A DNA stretch of 64,000 nucleotides from Betaproteobacteria bacterium (GTDB taxonomy: Bacteria; Pseudomonadota; Gammaproteobacteria; Burkholderiales; Burkholderiaceae_F). The stretch covers positions 186,001-250,000 of the forward strand of contig BOKW01000004.1 of assembly GCA_016861185.1 (NCBI GenBank), given 5' to 3'. The notes under the pieces are model-generated. The model was not told the DNA's origin. It searched no databases and worked only from the letters and a program-made list of their open reading frames with translations. This document shows positions 43,171 to 51,150 of the stretch, one piece after another. Within the stretch, counting starts at the first letter, position 1, and each line of letters starts with the position of its first letter. Made by a program: the position numbers and the translations under genes.

Positions 43171-44184
43171 TCATGGGCCGTCGAGCACGATAGAGACGCA
43201 CACGGCAGCGTGATCCGGAAAGATGCGACTCAAGTCTGTCCCATTTGGGTCGGCGCCCTCCGGCGCGGCGCGGCGGCGCTCGACCAGATGGTCGGCGAGG
43301 ATCTCGACCGCCGCGACATGCCCGATCGCGTGCTTCGACTGCGCGACGAACTCCTCGGACACCAGCACGTGGTCGATCCGCTCGGGCTCGCCGCCGTGCA
43401 GGATCGTGTAGGCCACGTCGCGTCCGCGCCCCGGTGCGGGACGGCGCACGACGTCGAGCGCGTCGAACAGCATGCAATCGCGCTGCGGGCGATCCTCGGG
43501 CTTCCACGAAGTGTCAGCGACGATCTGCGTGGTCACCGCGGCAGGCGCGTCGTTGAAATCGCCGGCGACGACGAGCGGCGCGCGCGAACGGCGCGTCGCA
43601 TCGACGACCAGCCGGCGCACCGCCGCAGCTTCGGCGCCGCGGATGATCAGCGAACGAAGCTGCGCGCGCGCCTCGGCGTTCGGATCGTCGCGGTCTTCGC
43701 CGTCGACGAATTCGGGGCGGCGCGACTTCAGATGAAGGTTCAGCAGCGTCAGCGTGGCGCCGTTACCCAGCGGCACGGTCGCGCGCAGCAGCGGTCGCGA
43801 GAACTGCGCGTGTTCGCCGCGTTCTGGCACCGGCACGGCGCAGCCCGGCGGCAGATCGGCGATCGACTCGATGCGCGGCTGCCATGGCTGCCGCCAGATC
43901 AGTCCGAGCCGCGGCTTCGTATTGTTCTCGTCGGCCAGCGGCACGGCGAAGCCGAAAGTGCGCCCGCGGCTCGTCGTCTGCCGAACGACGTCCGACAGCG
44001 CCTGTTCGTGGAAGACCTCCTGCACCAGCACGAAGTCGGCCGCGAGTCGGTCGAGCAGCGTGGCGAGCCACTGCGTCTTCGCGATGTACTCGTCGGGCGT
44101 GTACGGCGCGCAGCCCTCGTACGTGCGCCGCCCGGCGAGCGCGAGGTTCAGGCAGTTGATCGTCGCGATGCGCAGGGGGTTCAC
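43171..44184 (-). CDS. Endonuclease/exonuclease/phosphatase family protein
   Basis: This 337-residue member of the EEP (DNase I-like) superfamily has the metal/catalytic motifs in order: TINCLNLALAG near the start, FVLVQEVFHEQ (metal Glu, about residue 54), NLHLKSRRPEF, VAGDFNDAP (Asp/Asn), RIDHVLVSEEF and the C-terminal PDHAAVCV (catalytic Asp-His). There is no signal peptide. The substrate could be nucleic acid, a phospholipid or an inositol phosphate. The start is a GTG 4 bp after the VOC gene stop, suggesting coupling. Confidence 0.87.
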   Translation of the reverse strand: MNPLRIATINCLNLALAGRRTYEGCAPYTPDEYIAKTQWLATLLDRLAADFVLVQEVFHEQALSDVVRQTTSRGRTFGFAVPLADENNTKPRLGLIWRQPWQPRIESIADLPPGCAVPVPERGEHAQFSRPLLRATVPLGNGATLTLLNLHLKSRRPEFVDGEDRDDPNAEARAQLRSLIIRGAEAAAVRRLVVDATRRSRAPLVVAGDFNDAPAAVTTQIVADTSWKPEDRPQRDCMLFDALDVVRRPAPGRGRDVAYTILHGGEPERIDHVLVSEEFVAQSKHAIGHVAAVEILADHLVERRRAAPEGADPNGTDLSRIFPDHAAVCVSIVLDGP

Positions 44185-44188
44185 TCGA

Positions 44189-44581
44189 TCAAGCGGCGGC
44201 GCCCGGCCTGCGTTCTTCCATCAGCGCAAGCAGGTTGTTATCGGGGTCCCTGAAAAAAGCCATCCACAGCTCGTGATCGGGCATCCTGGCGACGAGGTGC
44301 GGCGGCTGCTCGAAGTACACGCCGTTGGTCTTCAGCGTCGCCGCCGTCGCGTCGATGCCCGCCACGCGCAGGTAGATGCAGAACGCCGCGTGCCCCGGGC
44401 CGCGCGGCTCGTGCCCGCCTTCGAGCATCAGGCGCACGCCCGCGCAGTCGAAGAACACCAGGTCGCCGAACCGGAACAGCAGCGGAAGTCCCAGCGTGTC
44501 GCGATAGAAGCGCTCGGCGCGGTCGGCGTCCGACACGTGCAACGCGATCTGGCCGATGCGGCCGAGCCCCGTGGCGTTCAT
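44189..44581 (-). CDS. VOC family protein (glyoxalase/dioxygenase superfamily)
   Basis: This 130-residue single-module vicinal-oxygen-chelate protein starts GRIGQIALHVSDADRAERFYRD. The putative metal ligands are the His in IALHV, the Glu/His region MLEGGHEPRG and the C-terminal HELWMAFFRDPDNNLLALME. Members range from lactoylglutathione lyases to dioxygenases and resistance proteins; the substrate here is not predictable. It lies 4 bp upstream of the EEP gene and 4 bp after the Arg-rich protein gene. Confidence 0.9.
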   Translation of the reverse strand: MNATGLGRIGQIALHVSDADRAERFYRDTLGLPLLFRFGDLVFFDCAGVRLMLEGGHEPRGPGHAAFCIYLRVAGIDATAATLKTNGVYFEQPPHLVARMPDHELWMAFFRDPDNNLLALMEERRPGAAA

Positions 44582-44585
44582 CGCC

Positions 44586-45014
44586 TCACTCCTCGCTCTC
44601 GTCGAAGCGCGGCTTGCGAACGAACCCGCGCGCCTCGGCGCCGCCCTGGTAGCCGCCCGGCCTGCGCGGGCGCTCGGCGTAGCCGCGTTCGCCGCCCATC
44701 CGCGGGCGCGGCGCGGCGACTTCCATCAACTGGATCACGAGCCGCAACGCCTTGTTGACCGAAGCGTCGCCGCGGAACACGCGCGCCACGTCCGGGTCGA
44801 GCGTCACCGTGAAGCCGCGCGCGTGGCTGTCCTCGCCGCGCGCGCGCTTCGGTCGCTGCACGCGCTGGTACGGGTCGCCATAGGCTTCGCGCGGCGGGCC
44901 CGGCGGTCGGGTGCGCGTCGCACCGCCCGCTTCGTCGCGGCGGAAGGGCTTGCGCGGCGGCCGATCGTCGCGTGCACCGCGCGCCGCGCCGCCCTTGTTT
45001 GCGAACTTCTTCAT
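44586..45014 (-). CDS. Arg/Gly-rich basic hypothetical protein
   Basis: This 142-residue highly basic protein has low-complexity Arg/Gly/Pro-rich ends around a short ordered core (about 66-95: ARGFTVTLDPDVARVFRGDA, NKALRLVIQL). The core resembles a family of small betaproteobacterial proteins where the core is conserved and the tails are RGG-like, so nucleic-acid binding is plausible but unproven. ATG at 45014 gives MKKFANKGGAARG. It is 4 bp upstream of the VOC gene, giving a three-gene unit. Confidence 0.72.
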   Translation of the reverse strand: MKKFANKGGAARGARDDRPPRKPFRRDEAGGATRTRPPGPPREAYGDPYQRVQRPKRARGEDSHARGFTVTLDPDVARVFRGDASVNKALRLVIQLMEVAAPRPRMGGERGYAERPRRPGGYQGGAEARGFVRKPRFDESEE

Positions 45015-45069
45015 GTCCGACCTCGTCTGCGCAGCGCGCGTCAGGCGCAACTGTAGCGCGACCCGCCAG

Positions 45070-45101
45070 AAAAAACGCCGCCGCCCTGGCGGGCGGCGGC
45101 G
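45070..45101 (-). terminator. Rho-independent terminator of fadD
   Basis: The minus strand reads CGCCGCCGCCC-GCCA-GGGCGGCGGCG followed by TTTTTT (45075-45070), an 11-bp perfect stem with a tetraloop. It ends the fadD transcript 22 bp after its stop. Confidence 0.9.
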
Positions 45102-45122
45102 TCCATGCGCAGGCGCGAACGG

Positions 45123-46814
45123 CTACGCGGCCTTTTTCTGGTCGCGCAGCTCGCGCCGCAGGATCTTGCCGACGTTGGTCTTCGGCAGGTCGGTGCGGAA
45201 CTCGATGTACTTGGGCTTCTTGTAGCCGGTCAGGTTCTCCTTGCAGAACTCCTGCAGGTCGCGCTCGGTGAGCGCCGGGTCCTTCTTCACGACGAACAGC
45301 TTGACCGCCTCGCCCGAATGCTCGTCGGGCACGCCGACCGCCGCGCACTCGAGCACGCCCGGATGCATCGCGATCACGCCTTCGATCTCGTTCGGGTACA
45401 CGTTGAAGCCCGACACCAGGATCATGTCCTTCTTGCGATCGACGATCTTGGTGTAGCCCTCGGCGTCCATGATGCCGATGTCGCCGGTGCGGAAGAAGCC
45501 ATCCGGCGTCATCACCTTCGCGGTCTCGTCCGGGCGGTTCCAATAGCCCGCCATCACCTGCGGCCCGCGGATCGCGATCTCGCCGGTCGCGCCCACCGGC
45601 AGCTTGTTGCCGGCGTCGTCGAGGATCGCGATCTCGGTCGACGGCACCGGCAGCCCGATGGTTCCGGTGAACTTGTCGGTATCCGAGCGGTTCGCGGTGG
45701 CCACCGGCGAGGTCTCCGACAGTCCGTAGCCTTCCGCGATCGGGCAGCCGGTCACCTTCAGCCAGCGCTGCGCGACCGCCTCCTGCACCGCCATGCCGCC
45801 GCCCGCGGTCAGGATCAGCCGCGAGAAGTCGAGCTTCTTGAAGTCCTCGTTGTTCAGCAGCGCGTTGAACAGCGTATTGACCGCCGGGAAGACGTGGAAC
45901 TTGTATTTCGACAGTTCCTTGACGAAGCCGGGGATGTCGCGCGGGTTCGGAATCAGCAGGCACTGCCCCCCGATGCGCATCGACATCATCGCGCACACCG
46001 TCAGCGCGAAGATGTGATACAGCGGCAGCGCGGTCACGGTGAGCGGATACTCGCCGGGCTTGAGCTTCTTCAGCGCCGGCTGGTACCACGCCTCACACTG
46101 CAGCATGTTGGCGATGATGTTGCGGTGGAGCAGCGTCGCGCCCTTGCTCACGCCGGTCGTGCCGCCGGTGTACTGCAGGAAAGCGACGTCGTCGTGGCCG
46201 ACTTCGACCGCCTTCAGCGTCATCCGATGGCCGTCGGCGAGCACCTCGAGGAAGCGCTGCGCGCTCGGCAGCGAGTACTCGGGCACCATCTTCTTCACGT
46301 TGCGCACGACGAAGTTGACCAGCAGGCCCTTGACGAAGCCGAGCATGTCGCCCATCGCGCAGACGACCACGGTCTTGGTCGGCACCTTGTCGAGCACCTG
46401 CTGCAGCGTGGTGGCGAAGTTCTCTAGGATGAAGATCGCGTCGGCGCCCGAGTCCTTCAGTTGATGCTCCAGTTCGCGCGGCGTGTACAGCGGATTGACG
46501 TTGACGACGGTGCAGCCCGCGCGCAGCACGCCGCACAGCACGACCGGGTATTGCAGGACGTTGGGCAGCATGATCGCGACGCGCTTGCCCTTGCCGAAGC
46601 CCTTGCTCTGCAGCCAGGCGCCGATCGCGGCCGACTGCTCGTCGAGCTGGCGGTAGGTCAGCGTCGCGCCCATGCAGGTGTAGGCCGGCAGCGCGCTGTA
46701 CTTCTTGAACGCCTCGTCGAGCAACTGCACGAGCGACTTGTACTGGTTGTAGTCGATGTCCGCGGGCACGCCCGGCGGATAGTGCTTCAACCAGAAGCGG
46801 TCGTTGGCTCCCAT
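45123..46814 (-). CDS. fadD: Long-chain-fatty-acid--CoA ligase
   Basis: This 563-residue adenylate-forming enzyme activates fatty acids for beta-oxidation. The motifs are YTGGTTGVSKGATLLHRN (phosphate loop, about residue 212), GYGLSETSPVA, TGDIGIMDAEGYTKIVDRKK, DMILVSGFNVYPNEIE (the linker and fatty-acid-specific motif) and the catalytic Lys in TNVGKILRREL. ATG at 46814 is preferred to an adjacent upstream TTG. The gene is monocistronic with a strong terminator. Confidence 0.95.
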   Translation of the reverse strand: MGANDRFWLKHYPPGVPADIDYNQYKSLVQLLDEAFKKYSALPAYTCMGATLTYRQLDEQSAAIGAWLQSKGFGKGKRVAIMLPNVLQYPVVLCGVLRAGCTVVNVNPLYTPRELEHQLKDSGADAIFILENFATTLQQVLDKVPTKTVVVCAMGDMLGFVKGLLVNFVVRNVKKMVPEYSLPSAQRFLEVLADGHRMTLKAVEVGHDDVAFLQYTGGTTGVSKGATLLHRNIIANMLQCEAWYQPALKKLKPGEYPLTVTALPLYHIFALTVCAMMSMRIGGQCLLIPNPRDIPGFVKELSKYKFHVFPAVNTLFNALLNNEDFKKLDFSRLILTAGGGMAVQEAVAQRWLKVTGCPIAEGYGLSETSPVATANRSDTDKFTGTIGLPVPSTEIAILDDAGNKLPVGATGEIAIRGPQVMAGYWNRPDETAKVMTPDGFFRTGDIGIMDAEGYTKIVDRKKDMILVSGFNVYPNEIEGVIAMHPGVLECAAVGVPDEHSGEAVKLFVVKKDPALTERDLQEFCKENLTGYKKPKYIEFRTDLPKTNVGKILRRELRDQKKAA

Positions 46815-46988
46815 CAATGTCTCCTTCCTCGTTATGTCTTCTGTCCGCGCGACCCGTTGCGGGCGGGGCGCGCCGATGATAGCCCGCGGCCCCCGGCTTG
46901 CGTTTGCGGCAAGGGTCCGGCCATGCGCACGGACACACTCGCGTAAACCCTGAGTTCTCGCGGCGATGCGAGCCCCCGGGCGCGGCGG

Positions 46989-48131
46989 TCAACCGCGCCG
47001 GGCGCCGACGGCCGCCGTCGCATCGGCCGCGGACGGCGCGAGCGCGCGCAGTTCGGCCTCGCGTTCGGCCTTGGCAAGCGCAGCGAGCCGCCTGACCTCG
47101 GCGTAGAAGCGGCGCAGGTCGCCGCCCTGCTGCTCGAGCATCGCTTCGAAGGCGGGCACGAGATCGTGGTACGCGCCGACCGCGGCCAGATGGGCGTTGC
47201 CGAGCGCCTGCGCGAAGAAGCGGTCGTAGCCCGCCCAGCCGTCCCAGCGCGTTTCCTTGAGGCGCGCGTATTCGCGCTGCAGGTCCGCGAAGATCGCGCG
47301 CTTGCGCTCGCGCTTTTCCGCGTCGGTTCCGTGCGCGTAGGCTTCGTCGAGCCGCCGCCGGTGCGCGAGCAGCAGCCCGACGAAGTCCGCGCGGCGCGCC
47401 TCGAAGCGCGCGTACTCGGCGCGCAGCTTGTCGTCGCCGTGCGCGGCCAGCCAGCGGCGCACGCCGATGCGCTCGACCGCGGTGGCGAAGCTCTCGTTGA
47501 ACACCGTGTCGTCCTTCACGTAGACGACCTGATGCGCCAGCTCGTGGAAGATCATCCGCGCGAGTTCCCCGTCGGGATAGCCGATGAAGGTGTTCAGCAG
47601 CGGATCGCCGCCCAACCAGTCCATCCAGCCGAGCGTCGAGTACGCTGGCACCGGCCCGACGTGAACGTCGTAGCCCTCGGCGTGCAGCTCGGCCGCCAGC
47701 GCCTGCGCGTCGTCGCGGTCGAAGTAACCGCGATACGACGCGCAGCCGAACAGCGGATAGCACCAGGTCTTCAGTCGCAGCGACAGCTCGGGCGCGGCGA
47801 ACACGTTCCAGACGACCGCCGGCCGCTTCAGGTCGGCGTACGCGGTGTAGCTGCGATTGTCGGGCAGGCCCAGCTCGCTCGACGCGAACGCGCGGATCGC
47901 ACGCGCGCGCTCGAGCCGCTGCTTGAGCGACGCCGGCGCGGCCGGGTCGGCGAGCCAGTCGTCGATCGGGCGCGCCGCCGCGAGCAGCGACAGGTGCCCG
48001 TGCGCGGCCTGCGCGTAGTAGCCGAACGTGCTGCAGCCGGCGCCGGCCGCCGCCAGCGCGGCCAGCGCGAGCGCTGCGCATGCGCGGCCGAGGTTCGTCC
48101 TGGGCATCAGCTTGCGGAGCCGGGAAAGCAC
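46989..48131 (-). CDS. Aminopeptidase-like zinc metalloprotease lipoprotein (PF10023 type)
   Basis: This 380-residue lipoprotein has a hydrophobic signal and lipobox ending AAAGAGC. The mature start STFGYYAQAAHGHLSLLAAARPI is the hallmark of the 'predicted aminopeptidase' family. The zinc motif is MIFHELAHQVVYV (HExxH, about residue 191) with a downstream NESFATAVE supplying a third ligand. Activity is predicted from family only. A GTG at 48131 or an in-frame ATG at 48107 (MPRTNLGR) could start it; both leave a workable signal peptide. Confidence 0.87.
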   Translation of the reverse strand: MLSRLRKLMPRTNLGRACAALALAALAAAGAGCSTFGYYAQAAHGHLSLLAAARPIDDWLADPAAPASLKQRLERARAIRAFASSELGLPDNRSYTAYADLKRPAVVWNVFAAPELSLRLKTWCYPLFGCASYRGYFDRDDAQALAAELHAEGYDVHVGPVPAYSTLGWMDWLGGDPLLNTFIGYPDGELARMIFHELAHQVVYVKDDTVFNESFATAVERIGVRRWLAAHGDDKLRAEYARFEARRADFVGLLLAHRRRLDEAYAHGTDAEKRERKRAIFADLQREYARLKETRWDGWAGYDRFFAQALGNAHLAAVGAYHDLVPAFEAMLEQQGGDLRRFYAEVRRLAALAKAEREAELRALAPSAADATAAVGARRG

Positions 48132-48164
48132 GGCGCCGATTCTGCCGCACGCAGGCGGCGTTGT

Positions 48165-49640
48165 TCAGGCGTGCGCGCGCAGCACCTGGACGCGGCGCAG
48201 CTTGCCGCTCTTGGGGTCGCGCTGCGGACCGGCGTGTTCGATCGAAACGCGCACGTGGCTGAGGCCCTGCGCGCCGAGGTGCGCGCGCAGCGCGTGCAAC
48301 ACGCGCCGGCCGCAGCCGCGTTCGCCGCCTCCCAGGCGAACGCCGAGCACGCCGGCGTCCGGCTGCACGAGCTGGAAATCGTTGACGCCCGCCTCGTCCT
48401 CCATCACCGTGCACAGCACGAGCGGCAGCAGTTTGACCGCGGCGCCGTCGGCGCGCGGATAGACGAGCACGTCGTCGTGCCGCCCTTCGACGGTCAGCGA
48501 AGGCAGCGCGCAGCCGCACGGGCAGGGGTCGCGGTCGAGCGTCACCGAGTCGCCCAGCGCGTAGCGGATCAGCGGCTGCACGCGGTTGACGAGGTTGGTC
48601 AGCAGGACCGTATGCGAAGGCACGCCGGGCGGCACGGGGCGATGGCGCGCGTCGACCGGCTCCAGCACCACCCAGTCGGCGTTCAGATGCAGCCGCCCGT
48701 GCGCGCACTCCCAGCCGATCGACAGGAACTCGGAAGCGCCGTAGCCGCTGCGCACCGTGCAGCCGAACACGCGGGCAAGCCGCGCGCGCACGGGCGGCGG
48801 CAGGCACTCGCCACCGGTCCAGATCTCGCGCAGCGCAAGCCGCAGCCGGCCCGCCTCTTGTTCGTCGGCCAGCATTTCGGCGGCGGTCGGATAGGTCGCG
48901 AGCAGCGCCGGCTGGTAAGTGTTCAGCTCGGCGACGAGTCCCGCGACCGGCTGCAGCAGCGAAAACGCGCGGGTCGTCGGCGCGAGCCACGGATACAGCA
49001 GGACGAGCCGCCGCAACGTCGCGATGCCGGCGAAGTGCCCGTCGATTGCCGCGACCAGCGCATAGCGCTGCGTCGGCGCCCAGGCGGCCGCTGCGCCGGC
49101 CGCGGCGTTGGCGGCGCGGAAGCGCAGCAACTCGAGCGCGTCGTACACGGCGAGCGCGCGGCCGTCGTGAACGAAGTAGCCGGGCTCACCGAGCGTTCCG
49201 GAACTGCTCCACACCGCGTAGCGGCCGAGGAAAGGCCGGCCGATGCGACGCGGGTCGGCGACGAAGCGCGTGACGCCGCTGCGAGTCACTGCAGGATCGG
49301 TGGCGACCTCGTCGAAGTGTTCCATCAGCGCGCGCTTGTGCACGACCGGCAGCCGGTCGAGTCCGACCGTGCCGGTCGGCGGCAGGTCGCGATACAGCGC
49401 GCGGTAGTAGGGTGAATGAGCGCGCGCGGACTCGATCGTCGCGCGCAGCCGCGCGTCGCGCCGAGCGCCGATCTCCTCCGCCGGCAGCCGGCCGCCGAGC
49501 CAGGTCTCCCATCCGGCCTGCGCCGCGTAGAGCGGATCGACGAACGGGACCGCCGGCGCAACCCCGGACTCGATCCGAAGGGGCGGATCGGCACGGCGTC
49601 GCGAGCGTGACGCCTTCGCTGCGCTGAGATCCGGGTTCAT
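48165..49640 (-). CDS. Phenylacetate-CoA ligase-like AMP-binding protein
   Basis: This 491-residue ANL-superfamily protein is closer to PaaK than to acyl-CoA synthetases. It has SPYYRALYRDLP near residue 78 and an AMP-binding loop AVWSSSGTLGEPGYFVHD. EIWTGGECLPPPVRARL, SGYGASEFLSIGWEC, NRVQPLIRYALGD and a Cys-rich DPCPCGCALP (zinc-ribbon-like) follow, before the C-terminal subdomain ending RDPKSGKLRRV. The substrate is unknown. The neighbour on one side is a lipoprotein peptidase; the promoter region is shared with a small stress-island gene. Confidence 0.85.
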   Translation of the reverse strand: MNPDLSAAKASRSRRRADPPLRIESGVAPAVPFVDPLYAAQAGWETWLGGRLPAEEIGARRDARLRATIESARAHSPYYRALYRDLPPTGTVGLDRLPVVHKRALMEHFDEVATDPAVTRSGVTRFVADPRRIGRPFLGRYAVWSSSGTLGEPGYFVHDGRALAVYDALELLRFRAANAAAGAAAAWAPTQRYALVAAIDGHFAGIATLRRLVLLYPWLAPTTRAFSLLQPVAGLVAELNTYQPALLATYPTAAEMLADEQEAGRLRLALREIWTGGECLPPPVRARLARVFGCTVRSGYGASEFLSIGWECAHGRLHLNADWVVLEPVDARHRPVPPGVPSHTVLLTNLVNRVQPLIRYALGDSVTLDRDPCPCGCALPSLTVEGRHDDVLVYPRADGAAVKLLPLVLCTVMEDEAGVNDFQLVQPDAGVLGVRLGGGERGCGRRVLHALRAHLGAQGLSHVRVSIEHAGPQRDPKSGKLRRVQVLRAHA

Positions 49641-49769
49641 CGGGGCCCGCCTGATTCACCGCCCTACATCCAGTCTGCTGCGCATCGACGCGCGCCGCCT
49701 ATGCCGCATCGGCGCGATCGCCGACGGCCGCGCGATTCGGCTCCGAAACACCGCGCCGAATTCACCGCG

Positions 49770-49792
49770 AAAGGCAGACCTTTTCTGCCTTT
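49770..49792. promoter_or_regulatory. 9-bp perfect inverted repeat in a divergent promoter region
   Basis: AAAGGCAGA-CCTTT-TCTGCCTTT lies between the divergent PaaK-like and small-protein genes. It has no T-run outside the stem and is followed by TGTAG...CTACA half-sites (49792-49815). A regulator operator is more likely than a terminator given its position, but neither can be shown. Confidence 0.4.
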
Positions 49793-49839
49793 GTAGGAAT
49801 CCGTCTGACACTACAGTGCAAGTGCGTCGGGAGGAAGCC

Positions 49840-50049
49840 ATGGCAACCAGCACTTTGCGCGACACACAGGCGGCCGAACTGGCCCAACGGCTCGACCCGA
49901 TCACCTCGCGTCTGTGGATGCTGCGCGGCGGCGCAGCGGCGCTGCTCGCCGACCGGCTCGCCGCCGGAATCGTGCTCGCACCGCAGCCGCTCGCACACGA
50001 CGACGAAGCCAAACTGCCGTCGATCGGCGCGGGCGTGCTGCTGCACTGA
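49840..50049 (+). CDS. Small hypothetical protein at the head of the stress island
   Basis: This 69-residue protein has a start supported by GGGAGGAAG at the right distance from the ATG. The central segment LWMLRGGAAALLADRLAAG is amphipathic or weakly membrane-active. No family is recognised. It precedes the HPF-like gene on the same strand and both have regulatory dyads upstream, so co-induction under stress is plausible. Confidence 0.6.
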   Translation: MATSTLRDTQAAELAQRLDPITSRLWMLRGGAAALLADRLAAGIVLAPQPLAHDDEAKLPSIGAGVLLH

Positions 50050-50095
50050 CGCAGCGCCTTCCGCTTGCAGACTGGCACGGAGGCCGGCCGCGATC

Positions 50096-50109
50096 GTGAC
50101 GCCGGTCAA
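50096..50109. promoter_or_regulatory. FNR/ANR-type dyad upstream of the HPF-CSD gene
   Basis: GTGAC-GCCG-GTCAA has one perfect half-site (GTCAA) and one with a single mismatch relative to TTGAy-N4-rTCAA. It is centred about 70 bp upstream of the ATG, consistent with an activator site. Confidence 0.4.
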
Positions 50110-50172
50110 GGCGGTGCGCGTTCGCGTGCCGAGAATGACTCATGGGATCGTCCCCGGACAGAAGGAGGTTCC

Positions 50173-50700
50173 ATGAGACTTCCGGTGCAGATCACCTTCC
50201 GCGACATGGACCGTTCGCCCGCGCTCGAGGCGGCGATCCGCGAGAAGACCGACAAACTCGAGCGCGTGACGCCGGATCTGGTCGCCTGCCGCGTCACCAT
50301 CGCGCAGGAAGCGCGCCACCAGCACCAGGGCCGCGCGATCTCGGTGCGGCTCGACATCACGACGCGCGGCAAGGAGTTCGCGTTCACGCGCAAGCACCAC
50401 GAAGATGCCTTCGTCGCCGCGCGCGATGCGTTCGACGCGGCGCGCCGCGTGCTGCAGGACGAACTGCACCAGCGCCGCGGCGACGTCAAGCAGCACGCGC
50501 CGACGCAGCGCGGCGTGGTCGCGCGCGTCGACGAACGCGGCGGTTTCGGCTTCATCGAGGCCGACGACGGTCGCGAGCTGTACTTCTCAAGAGAGAACGT
50601 CGTGCATCCCGACTTCGACCGCCTGCGAATCGGCACGCGCGTCGAGTTCCTCGAAGAAGCCGGCGCCGAAGGCCCGCAGGCGAAGCGCGTGCACGCCTGA
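50173..50700 (+). CDS. Ribosome hibernation factor-like protein fused to a cold-shock domain
   Basis: This 175-residue protein has two domains. Residues 1-105 have the HPF/RaiA fold (LPVQITFRDMDRSPALEAAI, RVTIAQEARHQHQGRAISV, TTRGKEFAFTRKHHEDAF), which blocks the ribosomal decoding centre. Residues 112-175 form a CspA-like cold-shock/OB domain (RGVVARVDERGGFGFIEADDG, ELYFSRENVV, GTRVEFLEEAG), with the RNP1-like GGFGFIE. In HPF-long proteins the C-terminal domain is a dimerisation module; here an RNA-binding CSD replaces it. GAAGGAGG precedes the ATG. Confidence 0.9.
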   Translation: MRLPVQITFRDMDRSPALEAAIREKTDKLERVTPDLVACRVTIAQEARHQHQGRAISVRLDITTRGKEFAFTRKHHEDAFVAARDAFDAARRVLQDELHQRRGDVKQHAPTQRGVVARVDERGGFGFIEADDGRELYFSRENVVHPDFDRLRIGTRVEFLEEAGAEGPQAKRVHA

Positions 50701-50720
50701 GCGCGGTGCCGGCGAGGAAG

Positions 50721-50734
50721 TTAACCGCGATCAA
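50721..50734. promoter_or_regulatory. FNR/ANR-type dyad upstream of the 90-residue gene
   Basis: TTAAC-CGCG-ATCAA matches TTGAT-N4-ATCAA with one full half-site (ATCAA) and the other mismatched at two positions. It is centred about 64 bp before the ATG at 50792. Confidence 0.35.
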
Positions 50735-50791
50735 ACCGGCGGCGCGCGCCGCGCGTAGGGTAGGCGCAGGCAGCGAACGCAGGAGAACGGG

Positions 50792-51064
50792 ATGGCGACT
50801 TCCCAACCGATCGAAAGCGAAGAAACCCGCATCGTCGCGCGTCCCGACGGCTTCTACTGGCTCGCCGACGAGGGCCGGCGCGAGGTGGGCCCGTTCGCGA
50901 CCGCAGCCGACGCGGTCGCGGACATGCGTTCGACCGGAGAGAACGACCTCGAGCCGGAAGAAACGCGCGAGGAAGCCGAAGCCGAAATCGGCATCGCCGA
51001 CTGGATCGATCCCGAAACGGGTTTGCCCGCCGAAGAGGCGCGGACGCACATCGAGGACCATTGA
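50792..51064 (+). CDS. Small acidic conserved hypothetical protein
   Basis: This 90-residue acidic protein starts after CAGGAGA. The N-terminal half (RIVARPDGFYWLADEGRREVGPF) resembles small betaproteobacterial proteins seen in stress loci; the C-terminal half is Glu-rich with GIADWIDPETGLPAEE. No catalytic motif is visible. It stands between the HPF-CSD gene and the convergent UspA-like gene. Confidence 0.7.
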   Translation: MATSQPIESEETRIVARPDGFYWLADEGRREVGPFATAADAVADMRSTGENDLEPEETREEAEAEIGIADWIDPETGLPAEEARTHIEDH

Positions 51065-51065
51065 A

Positions 51066-51140
51066 GTCCCGCTGCCCCCTTTGAAATCCTCCCTGCCCCA
51101 TTCTTGAATCCCCCCTGCCCCCTTTACGAAAGGGGGGTGA
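51066..51140. repeat. CCCCCTTT/AAAGGGGG palindromic repeat
   Basis: CTGCCCCCTTTGAAATCC, CTGCCCCATTCTTGAATCC and CCCCTTTACGAAAGGGGGG are repeated in tandem between two convergent genes. The last forms a hairpin that could terminate transcripts from both sides. Confidence 0.65.
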
Positions 51141-51150
51141 GGCAGGCGGG

